A DNA stretch of 64,000 bases from Pseudomonas berkeleyensis (lineage in GTDB: Bacteria > Pseudomonadota > Gammaproteobacteria > Pseudomonadales > Pseudomonadaceae), in NCBI RefSeq assembly GCF_014109765.1, contig NZ_CP059139.1, forward strand, positions 806,001-870,000, read 5' to 3'. Shown piece by piece: positions 1-8,524 of the stretch. The position numbers and the translations under genes are program-made. How positions within the stretch are numbered: position 1 is the stretch's first letter; each line of letters opens with the position of its first letter. The notes under the pieces were generated by a model. The model saw only the letters and a list, made by a program, of their open reading frames with translations. It had not been told where the DNA came from and did no database searches.

Positions 1-1
1 T

Positions 2-754
2 GGCTACCTGAAGATTGCCCCGGAACACACCGAGCGTGGCCCGCTGGACAAGATGATGAAGCCGGGGATCGGCAGCTATGACCGCTTCAAGCAGATGTTC
101 GAGAAGTTCTCGAAAGAGGCGGGCAAGGAGCAGTACCTGATCCCGTACTTCATCGCCGCGCATCCGGGGACAACGGACGAGGACATGATGAACCTTGCCC
201 TGTGGCTCAAGCGCAATGGCTTCCGGGCTGATCAGGTTCAGGCCTTCTATCCGTCGCCGATGGCTACGGCGACCGCCATGTACCACTCGGGCAAGAATCC
301 GCTGCGCAAGGTGACCTACAAGAGCGACGGTGTCGAGATCGTCAAGAGCGAACAGCAGCGTCGCCTGCACAAGGCGTTTCTGCGCTATCACGATCCGAAA
401 GGCTGGCCGCTGTTGCGTGAGGCGCTGGAGCGCATGGGCCGTAGCGATCTGATCGGCCCGGCCAAGCATCAACTGATCCCGGCCAATCAGCCGGCTGCTG
501 ATGATGGTTACCAGAGTGCGCGGCGCAAGAACTCCACGCCAGTCGGCAGCAAGAAGGCTGGTAATGCGGGCAAGATTCTCACGCAGCACACGGGGCTACC
601 GCCACGTGGCAGTGATGGCAGCAAGCCCTGGGACAAGCGTGAGCAGGCCAAGGCGGCGGCCGAGGCGCGTAATCAACAGGCTGCGCGTGAGCGTGCCGGC
701 GCGGGTAAAGGCAAAGGCAAGAAACCGTCGAAGAAGCCAGCAGTACCGCGCTGA
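2..754 (+). CDS. YgiQ-family radical SAM protein, C-terminal part (5' end outside the window)
   Basis: The gene is already open at base 2 ([22 protein letters not shown]) and runs to a TGA at 752-754, so about 250 C-terminal residues are present. The APEH...DKMMKPG and [15 protein letters not shown] segments are typical of the YgiQ/UPF0313 radical SAM family. The family's CxxxCxxC iron-sulfur motif lies nearer the N-terminus and is not visible here. The last 90 residues are rich in Lys, Arg, Ala and Gly and look disordered, as in YgiQ proteins. The exact reaction is not established for the family. A strong terminator follows the stop codon. Confidence 0.85.
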   Translation, partial: GYLKIAPEHTERGPLDKMMKPGIGSYDRFKQMFEKFSKEAGKEQYLIPYFIAAHPGTTDEDMMNLALWLKRNGFRADQVQAFYPSPMATATAMYHSGKNPLRKVTYKSDGVEIVKSEQQRRLHKAFLRYHDPKGWPLLREALERMGRSDLIGPAKHQLIPANQPAADDGYQSARRKNSTPVGSKKAGNAGKILTQHTGLPPRGSDGSKPWDKREQAKAAAEARNQQAARERAGAGKGKGKKPSKKPAVPR

Positions 755-775
755 ATCATCGACAGCGCTCACGAG

Positions 776-803
776 AACGCCAGCACCACGCTGGCGTTTT
801 CGT
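776..803 (+). terminator. Rho-independent terminator after the radical SAM gene
   Basis: AACGCCAG (776-783) and CTGGCGTT (791-798) form an 8-bp perfect stem with a 7-nt loop, followed by TTCGTTT. It lies 22 bases after the stop codon. Confidence 0.8.
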
Positions 804-827
804 TTCAGAAGCCCTGGCCTGCACTCG

Positions 828-849
828 GTAGGGCGGGCTTCAGCCCACC
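828..849. repeat. Intergenic inverted repeat, family R2 (single copy)
   Basis: A GTAGGGCGGGCTTCAGCCC-type hairpin. The same family recurs near 34.9, 49.5 and 62.2 kb. It sits between convergent genes. Confidence 0.7.
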
Positions 850-881
850 GTTCACCATTGTCATCGTGAGGTGCGACAGCT

Positions 882-1610
882 TCAGTCCGCGCTGAAACGG
901 CAGGTCAGGTAGCGGTTGCTGGGGCCGTAGCGCAGGATCGACCACAAACGCCTGAACAGGTACAGCGGGTGGCTGCGGTAGTACGCCAGCACGGCGTTGC
1001 CGACGCCTTCCGAGCGGTGCTGGCGGGCCTCTTTTTTCTCTGGCTTCTTGAACAGCCCCGAAAACTCCCAGCGTTGGATCTGTTCGAAGCGCTCATGCGG
1101 GCGCAAGCCATGGCGGCGGAACAGGCGGGCGAAGCTGGCTGGGCTGAAGTCATGGAGATGGTGCGGGTTGCCGTCGAGCGTTGGGGTGGTTGGCACCGAG
1201 GCAATGATGCGGCCACCCTGGGCCAGCAGTCGTGTGAGGTTTTCTATTAGGCGCACTGGGTCTGGCAGGTGCTCGATGGTTTCCAGGCTGACGATGCTGT
1301 CGAAGCCTTCGCTGGCGGCGAAGGTTTCGGCATTGGCGCACTGATAACGCAGATTCGGCCGCTGATAGTGGGCCTGAGCGTAGGCGATGGCTTCCGGATC
1401 AATGTCGATACCGGTGATCTGCTTGTCCGGATGACGCTCGGCCAGCAACGCACTGCCGTAACCACAGCCACACGCCATGTCGAGCACGCGCGAGCCTGCT
1501 AGCGAGTCGCTGGCGAACTCGTAGCGCTGCATGTGCAAGTCGAGAGTGGCCTGGTCAGCGGCCAGGCGCTCATCCATCTTCAACGGATAGATGCGTTCGA
1601 GGGTGTGCAT
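882..1610 (-). CDS. Class I SAM-dependent methyltransferase
   Basis: The protein (about 242 aa) has the Rossmann methyltransferase signature VLDMACGCGYGSALLAE (motif I), then GIDIDPEAIAYA and DSIVSLETIEHLPDP, as in UbiG-like or SAM_11-type enzymes. The start was placed at MHTLERIYPLK (1610) because AAGGA lies 10 bases upstream. An in-frame ATG at 1700 gives 30 more, poorly folded residues. The substrate cannot be told from the sequence. The C-terminal third is basic and family-specific. It is convergent with the radical SAM gene and divergent from the beta-helix lipoprotein gene. Confidence 0.75.
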   Translation of the reverse strand: MHTLERIYPLKMDERLAADQATLDLHMQRYEFASDSLAGSRVLDMACGCGYGSALLAERHPDKQITGIDIDPEAIAYAQAHYQRPNLRYQCANAETFAASEGFDSIVSLETIEHLPDPVRLIENLTRLLAQGGRIIASVPTTPTLDGNPHHLHDFSPASFARLFRRHGLRPHERFEQIQRWEFSGLFKKPEKKEARQHRSEGVGNAVLAYYRSHPLYLFRRLWSILRYGPSNRYLTCRFSAD

Positions 1611-1726
1611 GGCGGCCTGTCCTTGGGCTGTGGAAGGAAGATATGGCGGCCGTAGTCTGTTGTTTCCCGGTAAGGGCTGCAAGCGTCTCGCCTGGTTCAT
1701 GGTTCGGCTTGTGATGCATGGCTGGC

Positions 1727-1760
1727 TTGGTTTGTTTTGATGTTGGTACTATAGTTCCAA
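1727..1760 (+). promoter_or_regulatory. Promoter with an 18-bp operator-like palindrome
   Basis: TTGGTT (1727-1732), a 17-base spacer and TATAGT (1750-1755) make a good sigma-70 promoter for the lipoprotein/cytochrome operon. The -10 box lies inside TTGGTACTATAGTTCCAA (1743-1760), which is palindromic except for one position in each arm. A regulator bound here would block the promoter. No candidate regulator gene is adjacent. Confidence 0.5.
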
Positions 1761-1788
1761 AATATAAAAACAACATCGGAGTCCTACC

Positions 1789-3030
1789 ATGCGCCTTGCT
1801 GCTCCCTCTGCCATTGCTCTGTCCTTATTGCTGACTGCATGCGGGGAGAGCGAAGCGCCGCCAGTGGCCAGTCTCGACTTTCAAAAGCAACTGCAGACGC
1901 AGTTGATCAAGGCCAAGCCGGGTGAGGTGATCGAGATTCCCGCTGGTACCTGGCAGCTCGACCGTAGCCTCAGCCTCAAGGTCAGTGGGGTGACGTTGCG
2001 CGGGGCCGGCATGGATCAGACCGTCCTCAATTTCAAAGGGCAGAAGTCAGGTGCCGAAGGGTTGCTGGTGAACGCTTCCGACTTCACCATCGAGGATCTG
2101 GCGCTGGAGGACACCAAGGGTGATGCGCTCAAGGTCGTGGGCGGTCAGAACATCATCATTCGCCGCGTACGCACCGAGTGGACGAATGGCCCGGCTACCG
2201 AGAATGGTGCCTATGGCATCTACCCGGTGCAGACCGAGAACGTGCTGATCGACGGCGTGGTGGCCATCGCTGCCTCGGATGCTGGCATCTATGTGGGCCA
2301 ATCGCGCAACGTGGTGGTGCGCAACAGCCGCGCCGAGCGCAACGTCGCCGGTTTCGAGATCGAGAACACCATCGGTGCCGATGTTTACGACAACGTAGCC
2401 ACCGGGAATACCGGCGGCATTCTGGTATTCAACATGCCCAACCTGCCGCAGCCAGGACACACCACGCGCGTTTACCGCAACAAGGTCGAGGGCAACAACC
2501 ACAAGAACTTCGGTCACAAGGGCACGCCGGTCGCCAGTGTGCCAGCGGGCTCTGGAGTACTGATCAACTCCAACGACAAGGTGGAAATCTTCGACAACGA
2601 TATTGGCGACCACCGCACTGCCAACGTCATCGTCAGCAGTTACTTCAGCACCGGTTATACCGATCTTTCCACGACCGATGATTTCGATCCCTACCCGGAA
2701 GCCATTCATATCCATGGCAATCGTTTCGGCCCGGGCGGTGACAGCCCTGACAACCTCGAACTCAAGGCACTGAGGCTGGCCAAGTTCGGGCTCAATGGGC
2801 GCCTGCCTGATATCCTTTGGGATGGCTACGTGAACCCTGAAAAACTGGTCGACGGCAAACTGCCGGTGGAACTGGCCATCTGCATCGACAATGGCGAGGC
2901 GGGTATCGTCAACGTCGATGGGCCAGGCGGCTACAAGAACATCAGCACCGACATCGAGCCCCATCGCTGCGAGTTGCCCCGCCTTCCTGCCGTCGAGCTG
3001 CGTGCAGCTCTGGCCGAGGCCGGTGAGTGA
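1789..3030 (+). CDS. Parallel beta-helix repeat lipoprotein (partner of a diheme cytochrome)
   Basis: 413 aa with a lipoprotein signal (SLLLTAC, Cys at about residue 18), so it is probably anchored to the outer membrane. The body is a right-handed parallel beta-helix with repeated short strands such as NASDFTIEDLALEDTKGDAL and NVLIDGVVAIAASDAGIYVG, resembling pectate-lyase-like or NosD folds. Proteins of this type occur beside SO2930-type diheme cytochromes, and that gene follows here with a 4-base overlap. The start is supported by GGAG 8 bases upstream. Function is unknown; sugar lyase activity is possible, but no catalytic motif was recognised. Confidence 0.75.
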   Translation: MRLAAPSAIALSLLLTACGESEAPPVASLDFQKQLQTQLIKAKPGEVIEIPAGTWQLDRSLSLKVSGVTLRGAGMDQTVLNFKGQKSGAEGLLVNASDFTIEDLALEDTKGDALKVVGGQNIIIRRVRTEWTNGPATENGAYGIYPVQTENVLIDGVVAIAASDAGIYVGQSRNVVVRNSRAERNVAGFEIENTIGADVYDNVATGNTGGILVFNMPNLPQPGHTTRVYRNKVEGNNHKNFGHKGTPVASVPAGSGVLINSNDKVEIFDNDIGDHRTANVIVSSYFSTGYTDLSTTDDFDPYPEAIHIHGNRFGPGGDSPDNLELKALRLAKFGLNGRLPDILWDGYVNPEKLVDGKLPVELAICIDNGEAGIVNVDGPGGYKNISTDIEPHRCELPRLPAVELRAALAEAGE

Positions 3031-4142
3031 GCATGAAGCACGCCTGGCTGTTGATTGCCGCGGTACTGCTCGCTGCCTGCGAGCAGGCACGCACGCCTCT
3101 GTATCTGCTCAGTGGTGAGGACTATCCGCAGAAGCTTAGTGCTTGGGGCGTGCTGCAGCAGCGTGACGGCCAGTTGCAGCCGGTCGACGGCGTACAGCCC
3201 TACGACCTGAACACGCCGCTGTTCACCGACTACGCGCACAAGCTGCGTACCGTCTGGATGCCCGAGGGTAGCCAGGCTCGCTATGCCGACGCGCGCTTCG
3301 ATTACCCCGTCGGCACCGTGCTGAGCAAGACCTTCTACTACCCGATCGATGCCCAAGGTCGACTGCTGCGTAGCGAGCAGCACGCTGCCGAGGCGGTGGA
3401 GCTGAAGCGGGTGCGGCTGATCGAAACGCGCATTCTGCTGCGCCAGGAGCAGGGCTGGGTCGCGTTACCCTATGTCTGGGATGAGGCGCAACGCGAGGCC
3501 ACTCTGGACTGGGCAGGCGCCAGTTTCGATTTGGCGCTTCATGATGAGACTGGCGAGGTGCTGGCAGTCGATTACCAGGTTCCCGACGCCAACCAGTGCG
3601 CGGGTTGTCATGAGGAGCAGGCAGGCAAGGGTGTGCAGCCTTTGGGGCCGAAGGCGCGTCATCTGAACAAGGATTTCGCCTACGCCGATGGCACTGCCAA
3701 CCAGTTGCTGCATTGGCAGAGCATCGGTTTCCTGCAAGGTGTTCCGGCTGACATGGCCAGCGTTCCGCGCAATGCTCTGTGGGGCGTACCGCGTGAAGGG
3801 GAGAGTCTGGAGCATCAGGCACGCAGTTATCTGGATGCCAATTGCGCGCACTGCCATAACCCTGAAGGACCAGGGCGTACGTCGGGTTTGTATCTTGATC
3901 CAGCAACGCCGTTGAGCATCGCCTATGGGCTATGTAAACAGCCGGTCGCTGCGGGCAAGGGCTCCGGCGACCGCTTGGTGGACATCCACCCCGGTGCGCC
4001 GGAGAAATCGGTGCTGAGCTTCCGCCTGCACAGCACCGATCCCAGCATCATGATGCCCGAGCTGGGGCGTTCCACCTCCCACCGCGAAGGGCTGGAGGTG
4101 ATCGACCGTTGGATCGGCGGATTGAAAGAAAACTGCTGGTGA
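3027..4142 (+). CDS. SO2930-type diheme c-type cytochrome lipoprotein
   Basis: 371 aa starting at a GTG that overlaps the previous stop (GTGA); an ATG two codons later is an alternative start. A lipobox (LLAAC) follows a short hydrophobic segment. Two heme-c motifs are present, CAGCH (about residue 192) and CAHCH (about residue 274). The C-terminal MMPELGRS could supply a Met ligand. The family is known as a conserved diheme cytochrome found with beta-helix proteins; its electron partners are not known. Translational coupling suggests the two lipoproteins act together at the cell envelope. Confidence 0.8.
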   Translation: MSMKHAWLLIAAVLLAACEQARTPLYLLSGEDYPQKLSAWGVLQQRDGQLQPVDGVQPYDLNTPLFTDYAHKLRTVWMPEGSQARYADARFDYPVGTVLSKTFYYPIDAQGRLLRSEQHAAEAVELKRVRLIETRILLRQEQGWVALPYVWDEAQREATLDWAGASFDLALHDETGEVLAVDYQVPDANQCAGCHEEQAGKGVQPLGPKARHLNKDFAYADGTANQLLHWQSIGFLQGVPADMASVPRNALWGVPREGESLEHQARSYLDANCAHCHNPEGPGRTSGLYLDPATPLSIAYGLCKQPVAAGKGSGDRLVDIHPGAPEKSVLSFRLHSTDPSIMMPELGRSTSHREGLEVIDRWIGGLKENCW

Positions 4143-4320
4143 ATTCCTGTCGGTTGTTCGCTGATGGGACGAGTAGCGTGTGCTCACACGTCTTGTGGCA
4201 ATGTCGGCTCTCCTCATGGCGAGCGGCTCCCGGTTAAGCTTGACGCTTTTGTCCCGCAGCATTGGTCTGCTCCAGATGAATGGGAACTGGGCAAGAATGC
4301 GTCAAGAAAAGGGAGAACCG

Positions 4321-4737
4321 ATGACCACCGAAAACGAAGTGGTGCCTTACAAGAATGCTGATTTCACTTGCTCGAGCTGCCAGCTCATTCAGGAGCTGAG
4401 CTTTGATGAGGTTTGCCAACTGAAGGACGGCAACCATTTGAACTGCCCAAAGTGTGCTTCACCGCTGCAACTGCCGGAGGCGGAGCGTAACAGGCTACTG
4501 GCGCAGATTGCCCGCGCTGGTCGTGTAGGAAAGACAATGGCCGTTGGTGGTTTGCTGATCTTCGCAGCAACCGCAGTCTCTTCAATTCTCTTTGGCGCCG
4601 TTGCCAGTGTCATTGGCATTGGTATCTGCCTCGCCTTCTGCGTGCTAATGAGTTTGCGCCGTAAATCCATAGGGTTTCTGAAGCTATTGCTCGTGCCAGT
4701 GATGGCGGTGGAAGCGTCGGCTCCTGTCTCCGAGTAA
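4321..4737 (+). CDS. Small zinc-ribbon membrane protein, unknown function
   Basis: 138 aa starting at MTTENEVV, chosen because GGGAGAA lies 6 bases upstream; an in-frame ATG at 4180 adds 47 residues without protein character. The N-terminal half has a CxxC...CxxC pair (CSSC about residue 19, CPKC about residue 43) that should bind one zinc. The C-terminal half has two hydrophobic helices (about residues 70-110) and ends with a charged tail. It is probably an inner-membrane protein with a cytoplasmic zinc ribbon. I do not recognise a named family. Confidence 0.6.
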   Translation: MTTENEVVPYKNADFTCSSCQLIQELSFDEVCQLKDGNHLNCPKCASPLQLPEAERNRLLAQIARAGRVGKTMAVGGLLIFAATAVSSILFGAVASVIGIGICLAFCVLMSLRRKSIGFLKLLLVPVMAVEASAPVSE

Positions 4738-5048
4738 ACCATGTCGATGCTGCTCCATCAGGTAAACCCTCGGCAGGTTTCTCTGAGCTAGCCCGAGACA
4801 GGGCGTGTGACCAGATGACGAGTCGCGCATATCGCGGGTAAATACCGAGTGTTCCACCAGACGGCCTCATCGTCGTCCCGCCCGCCTGGCTTGACTCGTG
4901 CTCCATGATTGTGCGCTCAATCGCTTGCAGTGCGCGGCGCGCTCCGAATTGGGGCTCGGGGTTGGCGGGACTCCACGGAACTGGTGGTTTACCTCTGGCA
5001 TAAGTCTTGCGCTGCACTGGGTATCGTCCAGGCTAGCAGGAGGCCGCC
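4738..5048. other. Intergenic region, no clear feature
   Basis: About 310 bases lie between the zinc-ribbon gene and the transglutaminase operon. I see no ORF with protein character, no RNA gene and no repeat. A promoter for the operon must lie here, but no convincing -35/-10 pair was found. Confidence 0.5.
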
Positions 5049-8000
5049 GTGTCGATTCATGTCGCGCTGCACCATGTCACCCACTACCGCTACGACCGAG
5101 CGGTGAACCTTGGGCCACAAGTCGTCCGTCTGCGGCCGGCGCCGCATAGCCGCACGCGCATTCTGTCCTACTCCCTGAAGGTCGAGCCGGGCGAGCACTT
5201 CATCAATTGGCAGCAGGATCCACAGGGCAACTACCTGGCGCGCCTGGTGTTCCCGGAGAAGACCCGCGAGTTCAAGGTCGAGGTGGATCTGGTCGCCGAG
5301 ATGGCGGTGTTCAACCCCTTCGACTTCTTCCTCGAGCCCTACGCCGAGCGCATTCCCTTCGCCTACACCGAGGGCGAGCAGCGCGAGCTGGCGCCTTATC
5401 TGATCAAGCTGCCGGCCACCCCATTGTTCGCCAAGTACCTGGCCGGTATTTCCCGCGAGCCGGTGCCCAGCATCGATTTCCTGGTCGAGCTGAACCAGCG
5501 TCTGTCTACCGACATCCGCTACCTGATCCGCATGGAACCGGGTGTGCAGACGCCGGAACAGTCGCTGGAGCTGGCCTCCGGCTCCTGCCGCGACTCTGCC
5601 TGGCTGCTGGTGCAGTTGCTGCGTCATCTGGGCCTGGCGGCGCGTTTCGTTTCCGGCTACCTGATCCAGCTCACCGCCGACGTCAAATCCCTCGATGGCC
5701 CGAGTGGCACCGAGCAGGACTTCACCGACCTGCACGCCTGGTGCGAGGTGTACCTGCCTGGCGCCGGCTGGATCGGCCTCGATCCCACTTCGGGGCTGTT
5801 CGCCGGTGAAGGCCACATTCCACTGGCGTGCAGCCCGGAGCCGTCCTCGGCAGCGCCGATCACCGGTGGCCTGGACGAGTGCGAGGTGGCGTTCGAGCAC
5901 CTGATGAGCGTCGAGCGAGTGTGGGAAGCACCACGCGTCACCAAGCCTTACAGCGAGGCGCAGTGGCAGGCGATCCAGGCGCTGGGCCGGCAGATCGACG
6001 ATGATCTGCACAAGCACGACGTGCGCCTGACCATGGGCGGCGAGCCGACCTTCGTTGCACTCGACTATCCCGATGACGATGAATGGAATACCGCCGCGCT
6101 CGGGCCGAACAAGCGCCGTCTGGCCGCCGACCTGTTCTACCGTCTGCGCAACCACTACGCGCCCCGGGCGCTGGTGCATTTCGGCCAGGGCAAGTGGTAC
6201 CCGGGCGAGCAGTTGCCGCGCTGGTCGCTGAACTGCTTCTGGCGCCGCGACGGCGAGCCGCTATGGCGCGATCCCAAACTGCTGGCTGATGAGAAACGCG
6301 GCTATGGCGCTACCGCCGAGACTGCCGCGCGTTTTCTCGCCACGCTGGCCGCGCATCTTGAGGTGGATGCCGGCAACGTCTTCCCGGCCTATGAGGACTG
6401 GTTCTACTACCTGTGGCGCGAGCGCAAGCTGCCGGACAACGTCACCCCCGATGACCCCCGACTGAGCGACCCGCTGGAGCGCGAGCGCCTGCGCAAGGTG
6501 TTCGACCAGGGCCTGGATAGCGTCGTCGGGCACGTCCTGCCCCTGGCGCGTCAGGTAGTGGGCGAGGGTTGGCAGAGCGGGCGCTGGTTCCTGCGTGATG
6601 AGCACTGCCGGCTGCTGCCAGGCGATTCGGCGCTGGGTTACCGCTTGCCGCTCGATTCGCTGCCCTGGGTCAGCCAGGCCGATTACCCCTACATCAACCC
6701 GGTCGACCCCAGCCAGACGCTACCGCCGTTGCCCAGCCCGGCGCAGATCCAGCGCCAGTTGCGTGGTGTCTGGCGCGGTGCCAGCGCCGGTGTGCAGAGC
6801 GCGCGCCCAGCCAGCGGGCAGTCGGCTGCCGGCATCGTGCGCACCGCGCTGTGCGCCGAGCCGCGTGAGGGACGCTTGTACCTGTTCATGCCGCCGTTGA
6901 GCCACCTTGAGGACTATCTGGAGCTGGTCGCCGCCATCGAGGCGGTGGCCGCCGAGCTCAATTGCCCGGTGCTGCTGGAAGGCTACGAGCCGCCGCTCGA
7001 TCCACGTCTGCAGTACTTCCGCGTCACCCCCGACCCCGGCGTGATCGAAGTGAACATCCACCCGGCTGCCAGTTGGGATGAACTGGTCGAGCGCTGCGAA
7101 TTCCTCTACGAGGCGGCACGCCAATCGCGGCTGTCCAGCGAGAAGTTCATGATCGACGGGCGCCACACCGGTACCGGTGGTGGCAACCACTTCGTTCTCG
7201 GCGGCGCGACGCCAAACGATTCTCCCTTCCTGCGTCGGCCCGACCTGCTGCGCAGCCTGATCAGCTACTGGCACAACCACCCGTCGTTGTCCTATCTGTT
7301 CAGTGGTCTGTTTATCGGCCCGACCTCGCAGGCGCCGCGTGTCGACGAGGCGCGCAACGATGCCCTGTACGAACTGGAAATCGCCTTCGCGCAGATGCCC
7401 GAGCCGGGGCGTGATTGCCCGCCCTGGCTGGTCGACCGGCTGCTGCGCAACCTGCTGGTGGACGTCACCGGCAACACCCACCGCGCCGAGTTCTGCATCG
7501 ACAAGCTGTACTCGCCGGACTCGGCCAGCGGTCGCCTCGGTCTGCTGGAGTTGCGCGCCTTCGAGATGCCGCCGCACGCGCAGATGAGCCTGGCTCAGCA
7601 ACTGCTGCTGCGCGCACTGATCGCGCGTTTCTGGCAGGAACCCTACCGCCCAGCCAAGCTGGTGCGCTGGGGCACCGAGCTGCACGACCGCTATCTGCTG
7701 CCGCACTTCGTCGAGCAGGATTTCGCCGATGTGTTGCAGGAATTGGGCAGCTTCGGCTACCGCCTGCGCAGCGAGTGGTTCGCCCCGCACTTTGAGTTCC
7801 GCTTTCCCAAGGCCGGCGACTTCATGGTCAAGGGTATCGACCTGGAAGTGCGCCAGGCGCTGGAGCCTTGGCACGTGCTGGGTGAGGAGGGGGCGGTCGG
7901 TGGCACCGTACGTTACGTCGACTCGTCCCTGGAGCGGCTGCAGGTGAAGGTGAACGGCATGGCGCCGGATCGCTATGTGTTGACCTGCAACGGCGTGCCG

Positions 8001-8342
8001 GTGCCGTTGCGGCTGACCGGCAAGGTCGGCGAATTCGTCGGCGGCGTGCGTTTCCGGGCCTGGCAGCCGGCCAGTTGCCTGCAGCCGACCATCGGTGTGC
8101 ATGCGCCACTGGTGTTCGACCTGATCGACACCTGGATGCAGCGCTCGCTGGGTGGTTGCCAGTACCATGTCGCGCATCCGGGCGGTCGCAACTACGACAG
8201 CCTGCCGGTCAACGCCTACGAGGCCGAGAGCCGGCGCCTGGCGCGCTTCTTCCGCTTGGGCCACAGCCCAGGCAAGCGCCCGGCCCTGCAGCCGATAGAT
8301 AATAATGAGCTGCCGATGACCCTGGATCTGCGTCGCGTCTGA
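5049..8342 (+). CDS. Large transglutaminase / DUF2126 fusion protein
   Basis: 1097 aa starting at a GTG preceded by AGCAGGAGG. Residues 1-90 are the beta-rich bacterial transglutaminase N-terminal domain (HHVTHYRYDRAVNLGPQVVR). A transglutaminase core follows with the expected triad at Cys180 (GSCRDSAW), His229 (LHAW) and Asp245 (GLDPTSG). From about residue 300 to the end is DUF2126 (MGGEPTFVALDYPDDDEWNT; later IEVNIHPAASWDE, TGTGGGNHFVLGGATP). It is the first gene of a three-gene set with an ATP-grasp/alpha-E protein and a second transglutaminase. Such sets are predicted to ligate or modify peptides in the cytoplasm. No signal peptide is visible. Confidence 0.85.
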   Translation: MSIHVALHHVTHYRYDRAVNLGPQVVRLRPAPHSRTRILSYSLKVEPGEHFINWQQDPQGNYLARLVFPEKTREFKVEVDLVAEMAVFNPFDFFLEPYAERIPFAYTEGEQRELAPYLIKLPATPLFAKYLAGISREPVPSIDFLVELNQRLSTDIRYLIRMEPGVQTPEQSLELASGSCRDSAWLLVQLLRHLGLAARFVSGYLIQLTADVKSLDGPSGTEQDFTDLHAWCEVYLPGAGWIGLDPTSGLFAGEGHIPLACSPEPSSAAPITGGLDECEVAFEHLMSVERVWEAPRVTKPYSEAQWQAIQALGRQIDDDLHKHDVRLTMGGEPTFVALDYPDDDEWNTAALGPNKRRLAADLFYRLRNHYAPRALVHFGQGKWYPGEQLPRWSLNCFWRRDGEPLWRDPKLLADEKRGYGATAETAARFLATLAAHLEVDAGNVFPAYEDWFYYLWRERKLPDNVTPDDPRLSDPLERERLRKVFDQGLDSVVGHVLPLARQVVGEGWQSGRWFLRDEHCRLLPGDSALGYRLPLDSLPWVSQADYPYINPVDPSQTLPPLPSPAQIQRQLRGVWRGASAGVQSARPASGQSAAGIVRTALCAEPREGRLYLFMPPLSHLEDYLELVAAIEAVAAELNCPVLLEGYEPPLDPRLQYFRVTPDPGVIEVNIHPAASWDELVERCEFLYEAARQSRLSSEKFMIDGRHTGTGGGNHFVLGGATPNDSPFLRRPDLLRSLISYWHNHPSLSYLFSGLFIGPTSQAPRVDEARNDALYELEIAFAQMPEPGRDCPPWLVDRLLRNLLVDVTGNTHRAEFCIDKLYSPDSASGRLGLLELRAFEMPPHAQMSLAQQLLLRALIARFWQEPYRPAKLVRWGTELHDRYLLPHFVEQDFADVLQELGSFGYRLRSEWFAPHFEFRFPKAGDFMVKGIDLEVRQALEPWHVLGEEGAVGGTVRYVDSSLERLQVKVNGMAPDRYVLTCNGVPVPLRLTGKVGEFVGGVRFRAWQPASCLQPTIGVHAPLVFDLIDTWMQRSLGGCQYHVAHPGGRNYDSLPVNAYEAESRRLARFFRLGHSPGKRPALQPIDNNELPMTLDLRRV

Positions 8343-8381
8343 CGACATTTTGCTCACTTGAGTGTCGGTTGTCGCGACCAG

Positions 8382-8486
8382 TCCCCTCGCCCCTTTGGGG
8401 AGAGGGTTAGGGAGAGGGGGAAATGGTGTCTTCGCGGTGTTTTCAGCCCTCTCCCCCGGCCCCTCTCCCATAAATGGGAGAGGGGA
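8382..8486. repeat. Intergenic inverted repeats, family R5 (CCCTCTCCC / GGGAGAGGG)
   Basis: CCCCTCGCCCCTTTGGGGAG is followed by a second hairpin, CCCTCTCCCATAAATGGGAG. It fills the gap between the first two genes of the transglutaminase operon, so it may act as an attenuator or mRNA processing site. Other copies are at 45707 and 53944. Confidence 0.7.
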
Positions 8487-8524
8487 GCGTAAAGCCGTAC
8501 CGCCTTGCCACTGCCGAGCCTGCC

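Noticed and set aside
6720..8471. A 583-codon minus-strand open frame inside the transglutaminase/DUF2126 gene
   Set aside because: Shadow of a well supported gene. Its translation is rich in Arg, Gln and His without recognisable motifs.
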